Shown here in pieces: positions 24,266 through 32,464 of a stretch of DNA of 45,588 nt. How positions within the stretch are numbered: position 1 is the first letter of the stretch; the number at the start of each line of letters is the position of its first letter. The stretch lies in assembly GCA_007131175.1 (NCBI GenBank), contig SLRC01000130.1:1-45588 (forward strand), in the 5' to 3' direction. Both the position numbers and the translations under genes were made by a program. Source of the DNA: Syntrophomonadaceae bacterium. Its GTDB lineage: Bacteria; Bacillota; Dethiobacteria; DTU022; UBA8154. Below the pieces are notes generated by a model that searched no databases, had not been told where the DNA came from, and worked only from the letters and a program-made list of their open reading frames with translations.

Positions 24266-25255
24266 TTACAATCCGATCAGCGCCCGTACCTCAGCCATAG
24301 TAGTGCGGGCAACCTGTACGGCTTTTTCCCGCCCGTGCTCCAAAACTTCCGCCACCCTTTTAGGGTTGTTTTCCAGTTCGCGGCGGCGCGTGTGAACTGG
24401 TTCCAGATACTGTAACATTAATTCTGAGAGGTTATTTTTACATTCCACACAACCCCTCTCGCCAAGGCAGCAACTTTGTTCCACAACATCCAGATTGTCC
24501 TGGTTAAAAATACGATGAAAAGAAAAAACGGTACAAACCTCGGGATTGCCGGGATCATCCTTACGGATACGGGCCGGATCAGTTATCATCATCCGCACTT
24601 TTTTAGGAATTTTCTCCGGAGCACATGCAATGTCTATGGTATTTTCGTAGCTTTTACTCATTTTACGCCGGTCCAAGCCGGTGACAACCCTGTATTTGTT
24701 GAGTATGGTCTCCGGTTCGGGAAACAATTTTCTGCCGTAGATATAGTTGAAACGTCGCACAATCTCGCGGGTAATTTCAAGGTGGGCGGCTTGGTCTTCT
24801 CCCACAGGAACGGCATTTGCTTTGTAGAGGAGAATATCTGCAGCTTGTAAAACGGGATAACCAATGAACCCATATGTTGCCAAATTACGTCCTTCAATTT
24901 GTTGTAATTGATCCTTGTAGGTTGGACAACGTTCAAGCCAGGATAGTGGAGTTACCATGGATAGGAGAAGGTGTAATTCTGCATGCTCCTTTACATCAGA
25001 CTGGCGAAATACGACAGCCCTATCAGGATCAATGCCGCAACTCATCCAGTCCATAACCATTTCCCTTACGTTTTGCTTAATGTTACCAGGATTTTCATAA
25101 TCAGTTGTCATAGCATGCCAGTCCACAAGACAATAAAAACAATGATATTCATCCTGAAGCCTTACCCAATTTTCCAGGGCTCCAAACAGGTTTCCCAAAT
25201 GGAGCCTTCCCGTGGGTCTCATACCACTGAATATGGTTCCTTTTTTTCCTGTCAC
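24266..25255 (-). CDS. trpS: Tryptophanyl-tRNA synthetase, probably with an iron-sulfur site
   Basis: About 329 residues; attaches tryptophan to its tRNA. Class I signatures GRLHLGN (HIGH) and KMSKS are intact. The start is a GTG at 25255 (VTGKKGTIFSGM), 8 bases after GAGGAG. The C-terminal anticodon-binding part has cysteines spaced C-x20-C-x6-C-x2-C (in EVCTVF, SCCLGERGCVEC). This closely follows the C-x22-C-x6-C-x2-C pattern of the Thermotoga-type enzyme, which binds a 4Fe-4S cluster. Presence of the cluster is inferred. Confidence 0.96.
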   Translation of the reverse strand: MTGKKGTIFSGMRPTGRLHLGNLFGALENWVRLQDEYHCFYCLVDWHAMTTDYENPGNIKQNVREMVMDWMSCGIDPDRAVVFRQSDVKEHAELHLLLSMVTPLSWLERCPTYKDQLQQIEGRNLATYGFIGYPVLQAADILLYKANAVPVGEDQAAHLEITREIVRRFNYIYGRKLFPEPETILNKYRVVTGLDRRKMSKSYENTIDIACAPEKIPKKVRMMITDPARIRKDDPGNPEVCTVFSFHRIFNQDNLDVVEQSCCLGERGCVECKNNLSELMLQYLEPVHTRRRELENNPKRVAEVLEHGREKAVQVARTTMAEVRALIGL

Positions 25256-25303
25256 TCCATCATCTCCTCGTTTGCGGGTGCAAATCAACATTATGCCGGT
25301 CTG

Positions 25304-25906
25304 CTAAAACACTAGAAAGCTTGCCAGGAAGAAAAAGATATCCCTGATAAAAAAGGCAATGGGCCTTAGAAATAAGGGCAGTATACCCGTTAATAAAAGC
25401 GCAATAAAAAGAACCGGGGCGTACGGCTCCACTGCATAATAATGACGCTGGTAATTTTTGGGTAAAATGGAGACCAGTATCTTTGAACCATCTAGGGGAG
25501 GTATTGGCACCATATTGAAAACTGCTAAAAATACATTGATTAAAATGATGTTAAACATCAAAGTTTGATAGATAGGCCCTAATCCTTGGAAATTCAGAAG
25601 TAAAATCGTTGCCAATAATCCAATTAGCAGGTTCATTCCCGGTCCTGCCAACGAGACCCAAAAAAGGCCTTGTCGTTGGTCCCGGAAGTTTGCTGGATTA
25701 ATGGGAACAGGCCTTGCCCAGCCAAAACGCACAACCAAAATCATAAGGGCACCTAAGGGGTCAAGGTGTGAAATGGGATTAAGCGTCAATCTGCCTGCAT
25801 TTTTTGCAGTTGGATCACCCCAGGCGTATGCCATACGGGCATGAGCATATTCATGAAAAGTGATGGCAATCAAAAGGGCGGGAATTAGAAATAAATAATC
25901 CTGCAT
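25304..25906 (-). CDS. Site-2 protease family zinc metalloprotease (M50)
   Basis: 200 residues, integral membrane protein. The zinc motif HEYAH lies in the first helix (about residues 18-22) and the third ligand region in NMVPIPPLDGSK. This is the small YwhC/Rip3-like branch without PDZ or CBS domains. It precedes trpS and follows the nucleotidyltransferase-like gene by 8 bases. Its substrate is unknown; M50 proteases cut membrane-embedded regulators. Confidence 0.92.
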   Translation of the reverse strand: MQDYLFLIPALLIAITFHEYAHARMAYAWGDPTAKNAGRLTLNPISHLDPLGALMILVVRFGWARPVPINPANFRDQRQGLFWVSLAGPGMNLLIGLLATILLLNFQGLGPIYQTLMFNIILINVFLAVFNMVPIPPLDGSKILVSILPKNYQRHYYAVEPYAPVLFIALLLTGILPLFLRPIAFFIRDIFFFLASFLVF

Positions 25907-25914
25907 TTTTAAAA

Positions 25915-26961
25915 TTACCTTCCTTCCCCGGCGTATTGTTTTACAAGGAAGGAAACCACCCTGTTTTCATCTTCTTCCGTATTGGTAGCATTAGCATGGC
26001 TTTGCCTAGCAGCTGTAAGGATCTCCATTAATTCCATTACCTCCAGCCTTTCCTTCCGCTTGAGCCGCAGGACATGAGTGAGATACTGGATATCATGTCT
26101 TGACAGCCCATAAAACAAAATGCAAATTGAAATAATAAAATTATTATAACGATATGTGCGATTATTCTCAAACTGATATCTGTTAAATATTTTCTCCAGT
26201 CTTTGCAAGCGTGGCAATATGGTTTCTTTGAACGTTAGACGGGGAAAAACCTGATGCCACAAACCTAATTCCTGCAATCGTTGTAATACCTTGGAAGGAT
26301 TGGGTTCATAAAATATCAGGCGTAGCTCCCGCCCTATACTTTCTCTGCTCACTTTCTGCAGTACATTGCCTGCAATTGCTGTTTGCATAAGATTTGCCGT
26401 CTCATCATTGATCACAAAGCCATATCTTTGCTCCAGCCTTAAAGCTCGTAACAGGCGCAGCGGCTCATTGACAAAGCTGAGGCTATAAAGAACGCGGAGT
26501 GTTCTTTCATTTATATCATGTTTCCCTCCGAAGAAATCATAAATCTTACAAAAGTTCCGTGGATTCAGTTCCATAGCCAGGGTATTAATCGTGAAATCCC
26601 GATGGTAAAGCTCATTTTTCAGAGAAGTTTGGGAATCAGGTTCCTCTGAGAGGACATATACTTCATTTTTTATGGTACTCATCTGGATATTGAAATGGCC
26701 GGGAAGTTGCAGACTTGCAGTCCCCAGAGGTTCTGCGTAATGAATTTTACCTGGCAGAAAATATTGGAGGTTGCGCGCATACGATACCATGTCCCCATCT
26801 ACAAGGATGTCTAGTTGCTGGCTTTCTTTTTCAAGAAGCATATCACGGACAAAACTGCCTGCTGCATATACATTACAAAAATCTTTTTGTGCCTGGTAAC
26901 CCAGAAGATAGAGGAGCGTTTCCGTTTCCCGGGAAAAAAATCCTGTAGTTTCACTGGCCAT
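25915..26961 (-). CDS. tRNA nucleotidyltransferase (CCA-adding)-like protein with an altered active site
   Basis: 348 residues from the ATG at 26961 (AGGA site). The family fold is visible: GSFVRDMLL (35-43), LDILVDGD, HRDFTINTLAMEL (120-132) and EPLRLLRALRLEQRYGF (166-182). Class II CCA-adding enzymes and poly(A) polymerases need the pair DxD after the VRD motif and a third acid in a strand of the form hDh. Here the DxD is Q49-L50-D51 and the third position reads IQM (Q93), so two of three metal ligands are glutamine. The RRD motif is H-R-D and the strand ends in K rather than R. It may be a non-catalytic tRNA-binding relative. The family is certain; loss of activity is inference. Confidence 0.85.
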   Translation of the reverse strand: MASETTGFFSRETETLLYLLGYQAQKDFCNVYAAGSFVRDMLLEKESQQLDILVDGDMVSYARNLQYFLPGKIHYAEPLGTASLQLPGHFNIQMSTIKNEVYVLSEEPDSQTSLKNELYHRDFTINTLAMELNPRNFCKIYDFFGGKHDINERTLRVLYSLSFVNEPLRLLRALRLEQRYGFVINDETANLMQTAIAGNVLQKVSRESIGRELRLIFYEPNPSKVLQRLQELGLWHQVFPRLTFKETILPRLQRLEKIFNRYQFENNRTYRYNNFIISICILFYGLSRHDIQYLTHVLRLKRKERLEVMELMEILTAARQSHANATNTEEDENRVVSFLVKQYAGEGR

Positions 26962-27017
26962 TATTTTTCCTGTCCCCTCACACGGGCAGATCAAAACTCT
27001 TTGTTTATTCCCGGATT

Positions 27018-27023
27018 ATTATA
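27018..27023 (-). promoter_or_regulatory. Possible promoter -10 of the nucleotidyltransferase-M50-trpS unit
   Basis: A TATAAT hexamer on the minus strand, 57 bases before the start codon of the nucleotidyltransferase-like gene. No convincing -35 could be seen at 17-18 bases, only an AT-rich stretch. Offered as weak. Confidence 0.3.
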
Positions 27024-27087
27024 CCATAATATAACATAATAAAAAAGTATGCTGGATAATAATTACAAAATACCGTGTGCTTGCCGA

Positions 27088-28578
27088 CTATTCGTCTTTT
27101 TGTTTTTTAGGAGGTGCCAAATCAGCATCAGCCGTATCTAAAAAAGCAGGCCTGAACCGTTTCATGGGAACGGGCTTACGTAGTATAACAGTCAAAAGAG
27201 CAAAAAAGTTAAAAGGTATAAGGGGCCACAAATAGGGGACTCCGAAAGAACGGGATACCAGAAGTTTTATCATCAAAAGCAGTAATCCCCCAAGCAACCC
27301 AATATACCCGAACAATCCGGTTAAAACAAGAAGCATTAAATGAACAAGGCGGTTGGCAAGACTCAACTCCCAACTGGGCGTGGAAAATACACCGATTGCC
27401 ACCAAGCCTATATAGAGTAAAACCTCTGGTACAAAAAAACCCACATCCACAGCGATCTGGCCAATTAAGATGGCTCCCACCAATCCAAGGGCTGTTGCCA
27501 GTGGGGATGGGGTGTGAATGCTGGCCAGACGGAGCAAATCCAAACCTATATTGGCAAAAATAAACTGTATAAACAGGGGAATACTGGGTTCTTCCTCCGG
27601 TCCGATAAAAGCAAGCGATTCCGGTAGTATATGCTGGTTTTTTGCCAAAAGCAACCAGATGGGGACCAGAAATACGGATAAAAAAATACCAAAAGCCCGT
27701 ACCATACGGATATAAGCACCGACAATGGGGTTATGGCGAAATTCCTCCGCATGCTGGATATGGTGAAAAAGGGTTACAGGTGCAATCATTACTGCAGGAG
27801 AAGTATCTACGATCAGGCATACATGCCCCTCCAACAAGTGTACCGCCGCCACATCGGGTCTTTCGGTGTAGCGTACCAGGGGAAATGGATTCCACGTTCC
27901 ACCCGTAATAAATTCCTCCACTGATTTTTCTGCCATGGGCAAACCATCCACATCGATGGTTGCCAGTTTATGCTTCATCTTTTCCACGATGGAGGGATTT
28001 ACTATATCTTCAATATAAACCAATGCAACCTCCGATAATGAGCGGCGGCCAATACGAAAAATCTCCGTGCGCAATCCCGGATCCCGGATTCGTCTTCTAA
28101 TTAATGTCACATTAAAAACAAGTGTCTCCACAAAGCCGTCCTGTGAACCACGGGTAACTTTTTCAATATCCGGCTCTTCAGGGCTGCGTGCAGGGTACTG
28201 TCGGATATCCACAACAATAGCTTTTTTTTCTCCGTCAATAAACAGCAGGCTTGGTCCTGATAAGAGCTCCCCAATAGCTTCCTCCAATTCATCAACGGGA
28301 GTTATATCTCCGTATGGCAACAATTTCATTATCACTTTGTCCAGGGTGTTGGGAACGATTTGCTCCTGTTGTGCATCTAACAAGTTACGCATTATTAAAA
28401 TAAGATTGTCTCCATTTGCAAAACCATCAACAAAAACAAAGGCAGCCTGTTTACGGCCTATTCGAAACTTCCGAATCAATATATCAAAACTGGTACCCAC
28501 GCCCAGCCTCTGACTTAAATATTGCAGGTTTTCCTCCAGTTTCGCGGATACGGCTTTCGTTATTACTGATTTATACAA
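27088..28578 (-). CDS. spoVAF: Stage V sporulation protein AF
   Basis: 496 residues. A soluble N-terminal GerA-type domain (about 1-290) is followed by a membrane region with about four or five helices. It ends with a charged tail (PPKKQKDE). Markers include DGFANGD and SLLFIDGEKKAIVVDIRQYPAR. SpoVAF belongs to the GerA germinant-receptor subunit A family, but sits in the spoVA operon, forms a complex in the spore inner membrane with FigP in Bacillus, and speeds germination. Start TTG with GAGGTG 7 bases upstream. It is the last gene of the operon. Confidence 0.95.
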   Translation of the reverse strand: MYKSVITKAVSAKLEENLQYLSQRLGVGTSFDILIRKFRIGRKQAAFVFVDGFANGDNLILIMRNLLDAQQEQIVPNTLDKVIMKLLPYGDITPVDELEEAIGELLSGPSLLFIDGEKKAIVVDIRQYPARSPEEPDIEKVTRGSQDGFVETLVFNVTLIRRRIRDPGLRTEIFRIGRRSLSEVALVYIEDIVNPSIVEKMKHKLATIDVDGLPMAEKSVEEFITGGTWNPFPLVRYTERPDVAAVHLLEGHVCLIVDTSPAVMIAPVTLFHHIQHAEEFRHNPIVGAYIRMVRAFGIFLSVFLVPIWLLLAKNQHILPESLAFIGPEEEPSIPLFIQFIFANIGLDLLRLASIHTPSPLATALGLVGAILIGQIAVDVGFFVPEVLLYIGLVAIGVFSTPSWELSLANRLVHLMLLVLTGLFGYIGLLGGLLLLMIKLLVSRSFGVPYLWPLIPFNFFALLTVILRKPVPMKRFRPAFLDTADADLAPPKKQKDE

Positions 28579-28606
28579 AATTGTTCACCTCGTTACTTTG
28601 AGTCCC

Positions 28607-28960
28607 TTAGCCTTTCGGTTTAAAAATAAGGGCCATAAAAAAGCCGAAAATAATTGCTGCGGTTATACCTGTGGAAGTTAACTCAAACATCCCTGTAAGG
28701 ACACCCAGAATGCCACTGCGGGAGGCTTCTGACATTGCCCCTTTAACAAGGGCGTTACCAAAACTGGATATTGGTAAAAGGGCACCTGCCCCTGCAAATT
28801 GGATTAAATCGTCATAAAGGCCAAAAGCTCCCAGGACGCCACCTGCTACAGTAAAGCCTGAAAGTATATGTGCCGGGGTATACGGAGTCAGATCAAACAA
28901 AAGTTGACCTATCACACAAATGAGCCCACCGATCAGGAATGCGGTAAAGTAAGTGCCCAT
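28607..28960 (-). CDS. spoVAE: Stage V sporulation protein AE
   Basis: 117 residues, four hydrophobic helices, a small membrane subunit of the SpoVA dipicolinic acid channel. Segments GTYFTAFLIGGLICVIGQL and GAGALLPISSFGNALVKGA define the family, and the same fold appears in SpoVAC. The chosen start ATG (MGTYFTAF) follows GGAG by 8 bases. Confidence 0.95.
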   Translation of the reverse strand: MGTYFTAFLIGGLICVIGQLLFDLTPYTPAHILSGFTVAGGVLGAFGLYDDLIQFAGAGALLPISSFGNALVKGAMSEASRSGILGVLTGMFELTSTGITAAIIFGFFMALIFKPKG

Positions 28961-29007
28961 ATTTTCAACTCCATTTCTCACAGGGGTATGACTTTTTATA
29001 TTTTATC

Positions 29008-30036
29008 CTAGTTCATTTCCAGGGAAACGGCATGGGCAATGGCAGGCATGCTCTCACCCTGTAGATAAGTAGTGGGACTGTGCAGGGAACCGGTGGCAAC
29101 CAGAAGAATGCGATGCAACTCTTTTTTAAGCATAAGCGGGTAAAAATGCCCAAAAAAGCCCAGGGCTGAACATGCACAGCCACTTGCTCCTGCGTCAACC
29201 TGCTGATGGGGATAATAGATAAGCATTCCACAATCAGCATAATTTGGAGCGATCCTTATGCCGTTACGTTCCAGGATCTCTTCATTAAGCTTCTTTCCCA
29301 CTCCTCCCAAATCACCGGTAAGGATCAGGTCATAATAGGAGGGGTCTCTTTGCAGATCGGATAGATGGGTATAAATGGTGTGGGCAGCTGCCGAGGCCAT
29401 TGTAGATCCCATGTCATATGGTTCCTTAATAATACCTGTATCCACAACCCTGCCTGGTGTCAGAGATTCCAGGCAGGGTCCTTCACCGGATGAACCCAGC
29501 AAAGCAGCTCCCGCCCCCGTAACTGTCCATTGAGCATAACCGGGACGTTGGGAGCCATATTCAGTGGGAAAGCGGTATTGCCGTTCTGCACTGCTATTAT
29601 GGCTGGAAACAGCAATTAAAATATAACGTGCAAAACCCCCATCGATCATCATTCCACCCAGACACATGGTTTCACACAACGTGGAACAGGCATTAAAAAC
29701 TCCAAAAAATGGAATAGCCAGTTTGCGGGCACAAAATGTTGCGCTGATATTCTGGTTCAAGATGTCGCCAGCGAAAAAATAATCAATATCTTCTGGAACC
29801 AGTCCCGCCTTTCCCATGGTAAGAAAACAAGCCTCTTCCATCATAAGGCATTCAGCACGCTCGAAGCTCTTTTCTTTTAAGATAGTATTATCATAAGAGT
29901 GGTCAAAAGAAGAGGCCAGGGGTCCTAAACCTTCCTTAGGACCGGCAACTGTTGCTGGGGCGAGCAGAATCGCCCTTTTATTAAGGACAATGCTCTGCTC
30001 ACCCACTCTTTTTTCAACTAGTAACTGCTCTGTCAC
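29008..30036 (-). CDS. spoVAD: Stage V sporulation protein AD
   Basis: 342 residues; soluble subunit with a thiolase fold that binds dipicolinic acid at the forespore membrane during uptake. Family marks are SFDHSYDN, GDILNQNISATFCARKL, NACSTLCETM with the thiolase-like cysteine, and DCGMLIYYP near the C terminus. It begins with a GTG, GGAGGG 6 bases upstream. Lies between spoVAC and spoVAE as in the standard order. Confidence 0.96.
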   Translation of the reverse strand: MTEQLLVEKRVGEQSIVLNKRAILLAPATVAGPKEGLGPLASSFDHSYDNTILKEKSFERAECLMMEEACFLTMGKAGLVPEDIDYFFAGDILNQNISATFCARKLAIPFFGVFNACSTLCETMCLGGMMIDGGFARYILIAVSSHNSSAERQYRFPTEYGSQRPGYAQWTVTGAGAALLGSSGEGPCLESLTPGRVVDTGIIKEPYDMGSTMASAAAHTIYTHLSDLQRDPSYYDLILTGDLGGVGKKLNEEILERNGIRIAPNYADCGMLIYYPHQQVDAGASGCACSALGFFGHFYPLMLKKELHRILLVATGSLHSPTTYLQGESMPAIAHAVSLEMN

Positions 30037-30065
30037 CGGTTTCCCTCCTGGATTGCTGGATTTAT

Positions 30066-30533
30066 TTAAATCAGGGCAGAGATAATCCCAATGACAAATG
30101 CGGTTACCACCCCAAAAACTATAATTGAGCCCGCAAGGGAAAACATTTTTGACCCGGTGCCCAGAACCAGCCCTTCCCTGCGAAACTCTATAGCCATAGA
30201 TGTTACAGAATTGGCGAAACCGGTCACCGGCACAGCCAAACCTGCACCACCATGACGGGCCAGGTTGTCGAATACCCCAAAGCCGGTCAGTAAGGCGGCC
30301 ATAAATATAATGGTGGCCACAGTTGGATTACCAGCCTGCTCAGAAGGTACACCGAGAGCAGTATATGTGTTTAAAATAAATTGTCCCAGCACACAAACCA
30401 GTCCTCCGACCAGGAAAGCCATTACAATATTCTTGACCAGGGGGGGACGGGGCTTTTTAGCCTTGTGCCAACTTTTTAGCCACACCTGGTCAATTAAAAC
30501 AGCTTGTTTTTTTTTAAATTCGTTTGTATTCAA
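30066..30533 (-). CDS. spoVAC: Stage V sporulation protein AC
   Basis: 155 residues, four hydrophobic helices; in Bacillus SpoVAC is a mechanosensitive channel for dipicolinic acid release. The N-terminal basic soluble segment and AFLVGGLVCVLGQ are diagnostic. Start is a TTG. SpoVAA and SpoVAB are absent upstream, so the operon has the minimal AC-AD-AE-AF form common in Clostridia. Confidence 0.95.
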   Translation of the reverse strand: MNTNEFKKKQAVLIDQVWLKSWHKAKKPRPPLVKNIVMAFLVGGLVCVLGQFILNTYTALGVPSEQAGNPTVATIIFMAALLTGFGVFDNLARHGGAGLAVPVTGFANSVTSMAIEFRREGLVLGTGSKMFSLAGSIIVFGVVTAFVIGIISALI

Positions 30534-30569
30534 CTTTTTTGCTGCTCCAATCCACTTGACATTCTGTCA

Positions 30570-30782
30570 TTATTTTCTGTTTACACCAAAAGCCAGTTTT
30601 ACATTAACCTTATATTCCACCAGTTCACCGTTGGAAATATCTGCAGTTTGATTAAGCACCTCTACTCCCGTAATGTTATCTACCGTTTGAGAAGCCCTTT
30701 GTACGGCATTTCTAACAGCATCATCCCAGCTGTTAGTGGATTGACCGATTAGCTCAACAACCTTGACAACATCTGTCTCCAT
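30570..30782 (-). CDS. Dodecin, flavin-binding protein
   Basis: 70 residues with the dodecin fold; pattern KVVELIGQSTNSWDDAVRNAV and GVEVLNQTADI with the flavin-stacking region, ending in VNVKLAF. Dodecins assemble into 12-subunit shells that store riboflavin, FMN or related compounds. It lies in the putative spoVA operon, directly before spoVAC with 36 bases between them, and has an AAGGAGGG ribosome binding site. Why a flavin store is placed there is unknown. Confidence 0.92.
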   Translation of the reverse strand: METDVVKVVELIGQSTNSWDDAVRNAVQRASQTVDNITGVEVLNQTADISNGELVEYKVNVKLAFGVNRK

Positions 30783-30857
30783 GATTCTTTTCCCTCCTTT
30801 CCGTCCCTACTGCTGTTAAAGACTGCCTGTTTACCTTTGTTACAATTAGTGAAGCCC

Positions 30858-31028
30858 TCAATCCAACTTGTACCCGTCGTTGGTCAGAACCGCAATAACG
30901 GGACGTGAACGGCGTGGCGTATCTTCTTTCTCAGGAGGCAGAATCGAAGTAGTTAGGAAAAACGTAAGCAAAGTAGTCATTAACAGAATAAACATCAGGA
31001 CTATGATAAAATAGCGTGCGTCTCTAAT
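30858..31028 (-). CDS. Small 56-residue membrane protein, apparently starting with AUU
   Basis: Reads as M(ATT)RDARYFIIVLMFILLMTT and continues through LLTFFLTTSILPPEKED to end VLTNDGYKLD. One membrane helix spans about residues 7-27, followed by a charged tail. The frame is closed by TAA two codons before the ATT. A GGGAGGT lies 8-9 bases upstream of that ATT (31026-31028), an ideal distance. The first ATG in frame is codon 12, inside the helix, and has no ribosome binding site. It sits between sigF and dodecin/spoVA, behind two terminator-like hairpins. No family was recognised. A sporulation role is inferred from position only. Confidence 0.65.
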   Translation of the reverse strand: MRDARYFIIVLMFILLMTTLLTFFLTTSILPPEKEDTPRRSRPVIAVLTNDGYKLD

Positions 31029-31085
31029 AACGGTTTACCTCCCACCGTTTTTTATATTATCCCTTTAAGATAAGGTTTTTATAAC

Positions 31086-31105
31086 AAAAAAAAGGCCTCC
31101 TTTTT
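31086..31105 (-). terminator. Short hairpin with T-run before the 56-residue gene
   Basis: Arms AAAAAGG and CCTTTTT with a 3-base loop, continuing into an uninterrupted T-run of eight on the minus strand. It lies 58 bases upstream of the 56-residue gene, so it would isolate it from sigF. Confidence 0.5.
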
Positions 31106-31148
31106 GAGACCTAACTGGTAAATATAGCTATAGTTTTACCACGCTTTG

Positions 31149-31175
31149 AAAAATGCACACCTCTTGTGCATTTTC
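31149..31175 (-). terminator. Terminator of the spoIIA operon
   Basis: Ten-base perfect arms AAAATGCACA and TGTGCATTTT with a 5-base loop and a following T on the minus strand, 64 bases after the sigF stop. AT-rich, so moderate strength. Confidence 0.6.
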
Positions 31176-31238
31176 ATTTATCTGATGGTGCCGCTGTTAT
31201 TGGGGCGGCATGGCCGTCTGCCCTTTAATATTCTGCTC

Positions 31239-31949
31239 CTATAAACCATTTTTTTCATCTTTTATTTGTTGCAACACTTTTCGTTCAATACGGGACACAT
31301 GAACCTGTGAGATACCGAGGAGGGATGCTGTCTCTTCCTGAGTTTTTTCTAGAAAATAGCGCAGAACGATAATCTGCCTTTCACGCCGGGGCAGATTTTT
31401 AACCCTTTCCACAAGTATAAGTGCTTGCAAATATGTATCTGTGGCAAAATCTTCCGTTTCCGTCCTTTCTGTAATGCTATCTTTGGCATCCAAAGGTATT
31501 GCCGGTTGATTAAGATCTAAAAGCCAAACTATTTCTTCTTTTGGCATCCCCAACTCGTTAACCAGCTCTTCAAGTTGTGGATTACGCCCCAGCTTTTGTT
31601 CTAAATAAGTTACTTTCTTTTGTAAGCGGAGACGGAGTTCGTGAAAGGAGCGTGATACTTTCAGGAGGTGTCCACTGCGCCTGAGGAAGGAACGAATTTC
31701 TCCAAGTATATAGGGAACGGCATATGTGGAAAACTTTGTTCCATGCTCCAAATCATAATTCTCCACGGCTTTAAGTAAGCCGATGCAGCCTTCCTGAAAT
31801 AAATCGTCAATGTCTGAAATATCTCGGGCAAAGCGTCCGGCTACATGCCGTACCAGGGGCAGGTTTTCCAGAACAAGTTTATTCCGGGCGTCCGGATCAC
31901 CATTTTTTAAACTTTTAAATAGGGCAGCATTTTTTGCTTCCTGATCCAT
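31239..31949 (-). CDS. sigF: RNA polymerase sigma-F factor
   Basis: 236 residues; forespore-specific sigma factor, held inactive by SpoIIAB until SpoIIAA is dephosphorylated. Region 2 contains FQEGCIGLLKAVENYD and TYAVPYILGEIR; region 4 contains ETASLLGISQVHVSRIERK. Also called spoIIAC. ATG preceded by AAAGGAG about 9 bases upstream. Co-transcribed with spoIIAA and spoIIAB, 14 bases after the latter. Confidence 0.97.
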   Translation of the reverse strand: MDQEAKNAALFKSLKNGDPDARNKLVLENLPLVRHVAGRFARDISDIDDLFQEGCIGLLKAVENYDLEHGTKFSTYAVPYILGEIRSFLRRSGHLLKVSRSFHELRLRLQKKVTYLEQKLGRNPQLEELVNELGMPKEEIVWLLDLNQPAIPLDAKDSITERTETEDFATDTYLQALILVERVKNLPRRERQIIVLRYFLEKTQEETASLLGISQVHVSRIERKVLQQIKDEKNGL

Positions 31950-31963
31950 CTCCCTTGGCTCCT

Positions 31964-32401
31964 TTAATGGTTTTCCCAGGATTTTTTACCAAAAGTACGG
32001 AACATTTTAATCCGGGTCCCCTTACCCGGTGAGGATTCAACATATAATTCGTCCATAAAGTTTTCCATAATGGAAAAACCCATACCAGCCCTTTCCAATT
32101 CGGGCTTGTCTGTGTACAGAGGTTCCCTGGCACGTTCTATATCAGCGATACCTTTACCACGGTCCTCGATTTCCACAGATAATTTGTTACCTTCAAGCAT
32201 TGCAATTATCCATACTATACCTTCTTCCGAACAATCATAGCCATGCAAGATGCAGTTGGTTACAGCCTCTGAAACTGCTGTTTTCACTTCATTTAACTCT
32301 TCGAGAGTGGGATCGATGCGCGCCACAAAAGCAGCCACAACAACCCGGACAAAACTTTCGTTTTCTGATCTAGCCGGTATTTCCATTTTCATGTAGTTCA
32401 T
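31964..32401 (-). CDS. spoIIAB: Anti-sigma-F factor and kinase SpoIIAB
   Basis: 145 residues from ATG 32401, the same as other SpoIIAB. GHKL kinase fold: N box EAVTNCILHGYD, G1 box DRGKGI, G2 box GMGFSIMENFMD. It binds sigma-F and phosphorylates SpoIIAA. AGGAGG is only 3 bases before this ATG; the ATG three codons later is 12 bases away, so the exact start is open. A longer reading to 32440 is not supported. Confidence 0.96.
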   Translation of the reverse strand: MNYMKMEIPARSENESFVRVVVAAFVARIDPTLEELNEVKTAVSEAVTNCILHGYDCSEEGIVWIIAMLEGNKLSVEIEDRGKGIADIERAREPLYTDKPELERAGMGFSIMENFMDELYVESSPGKGTRIKMFRTFGKKSWENH

Positions 32402-32464
32402 CGACCTCCTGGCCTTTAGAAACTGCCAGCCAGTCAACACCTCCTTATTTGTTGTTGTCCTGCT

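Noticed and set aside
28067-28513. A plus-strand reading of 148 codons opposite spoVAF
   Set aside because: Antisense of the GerA-like domain; no sign of an independent gene.
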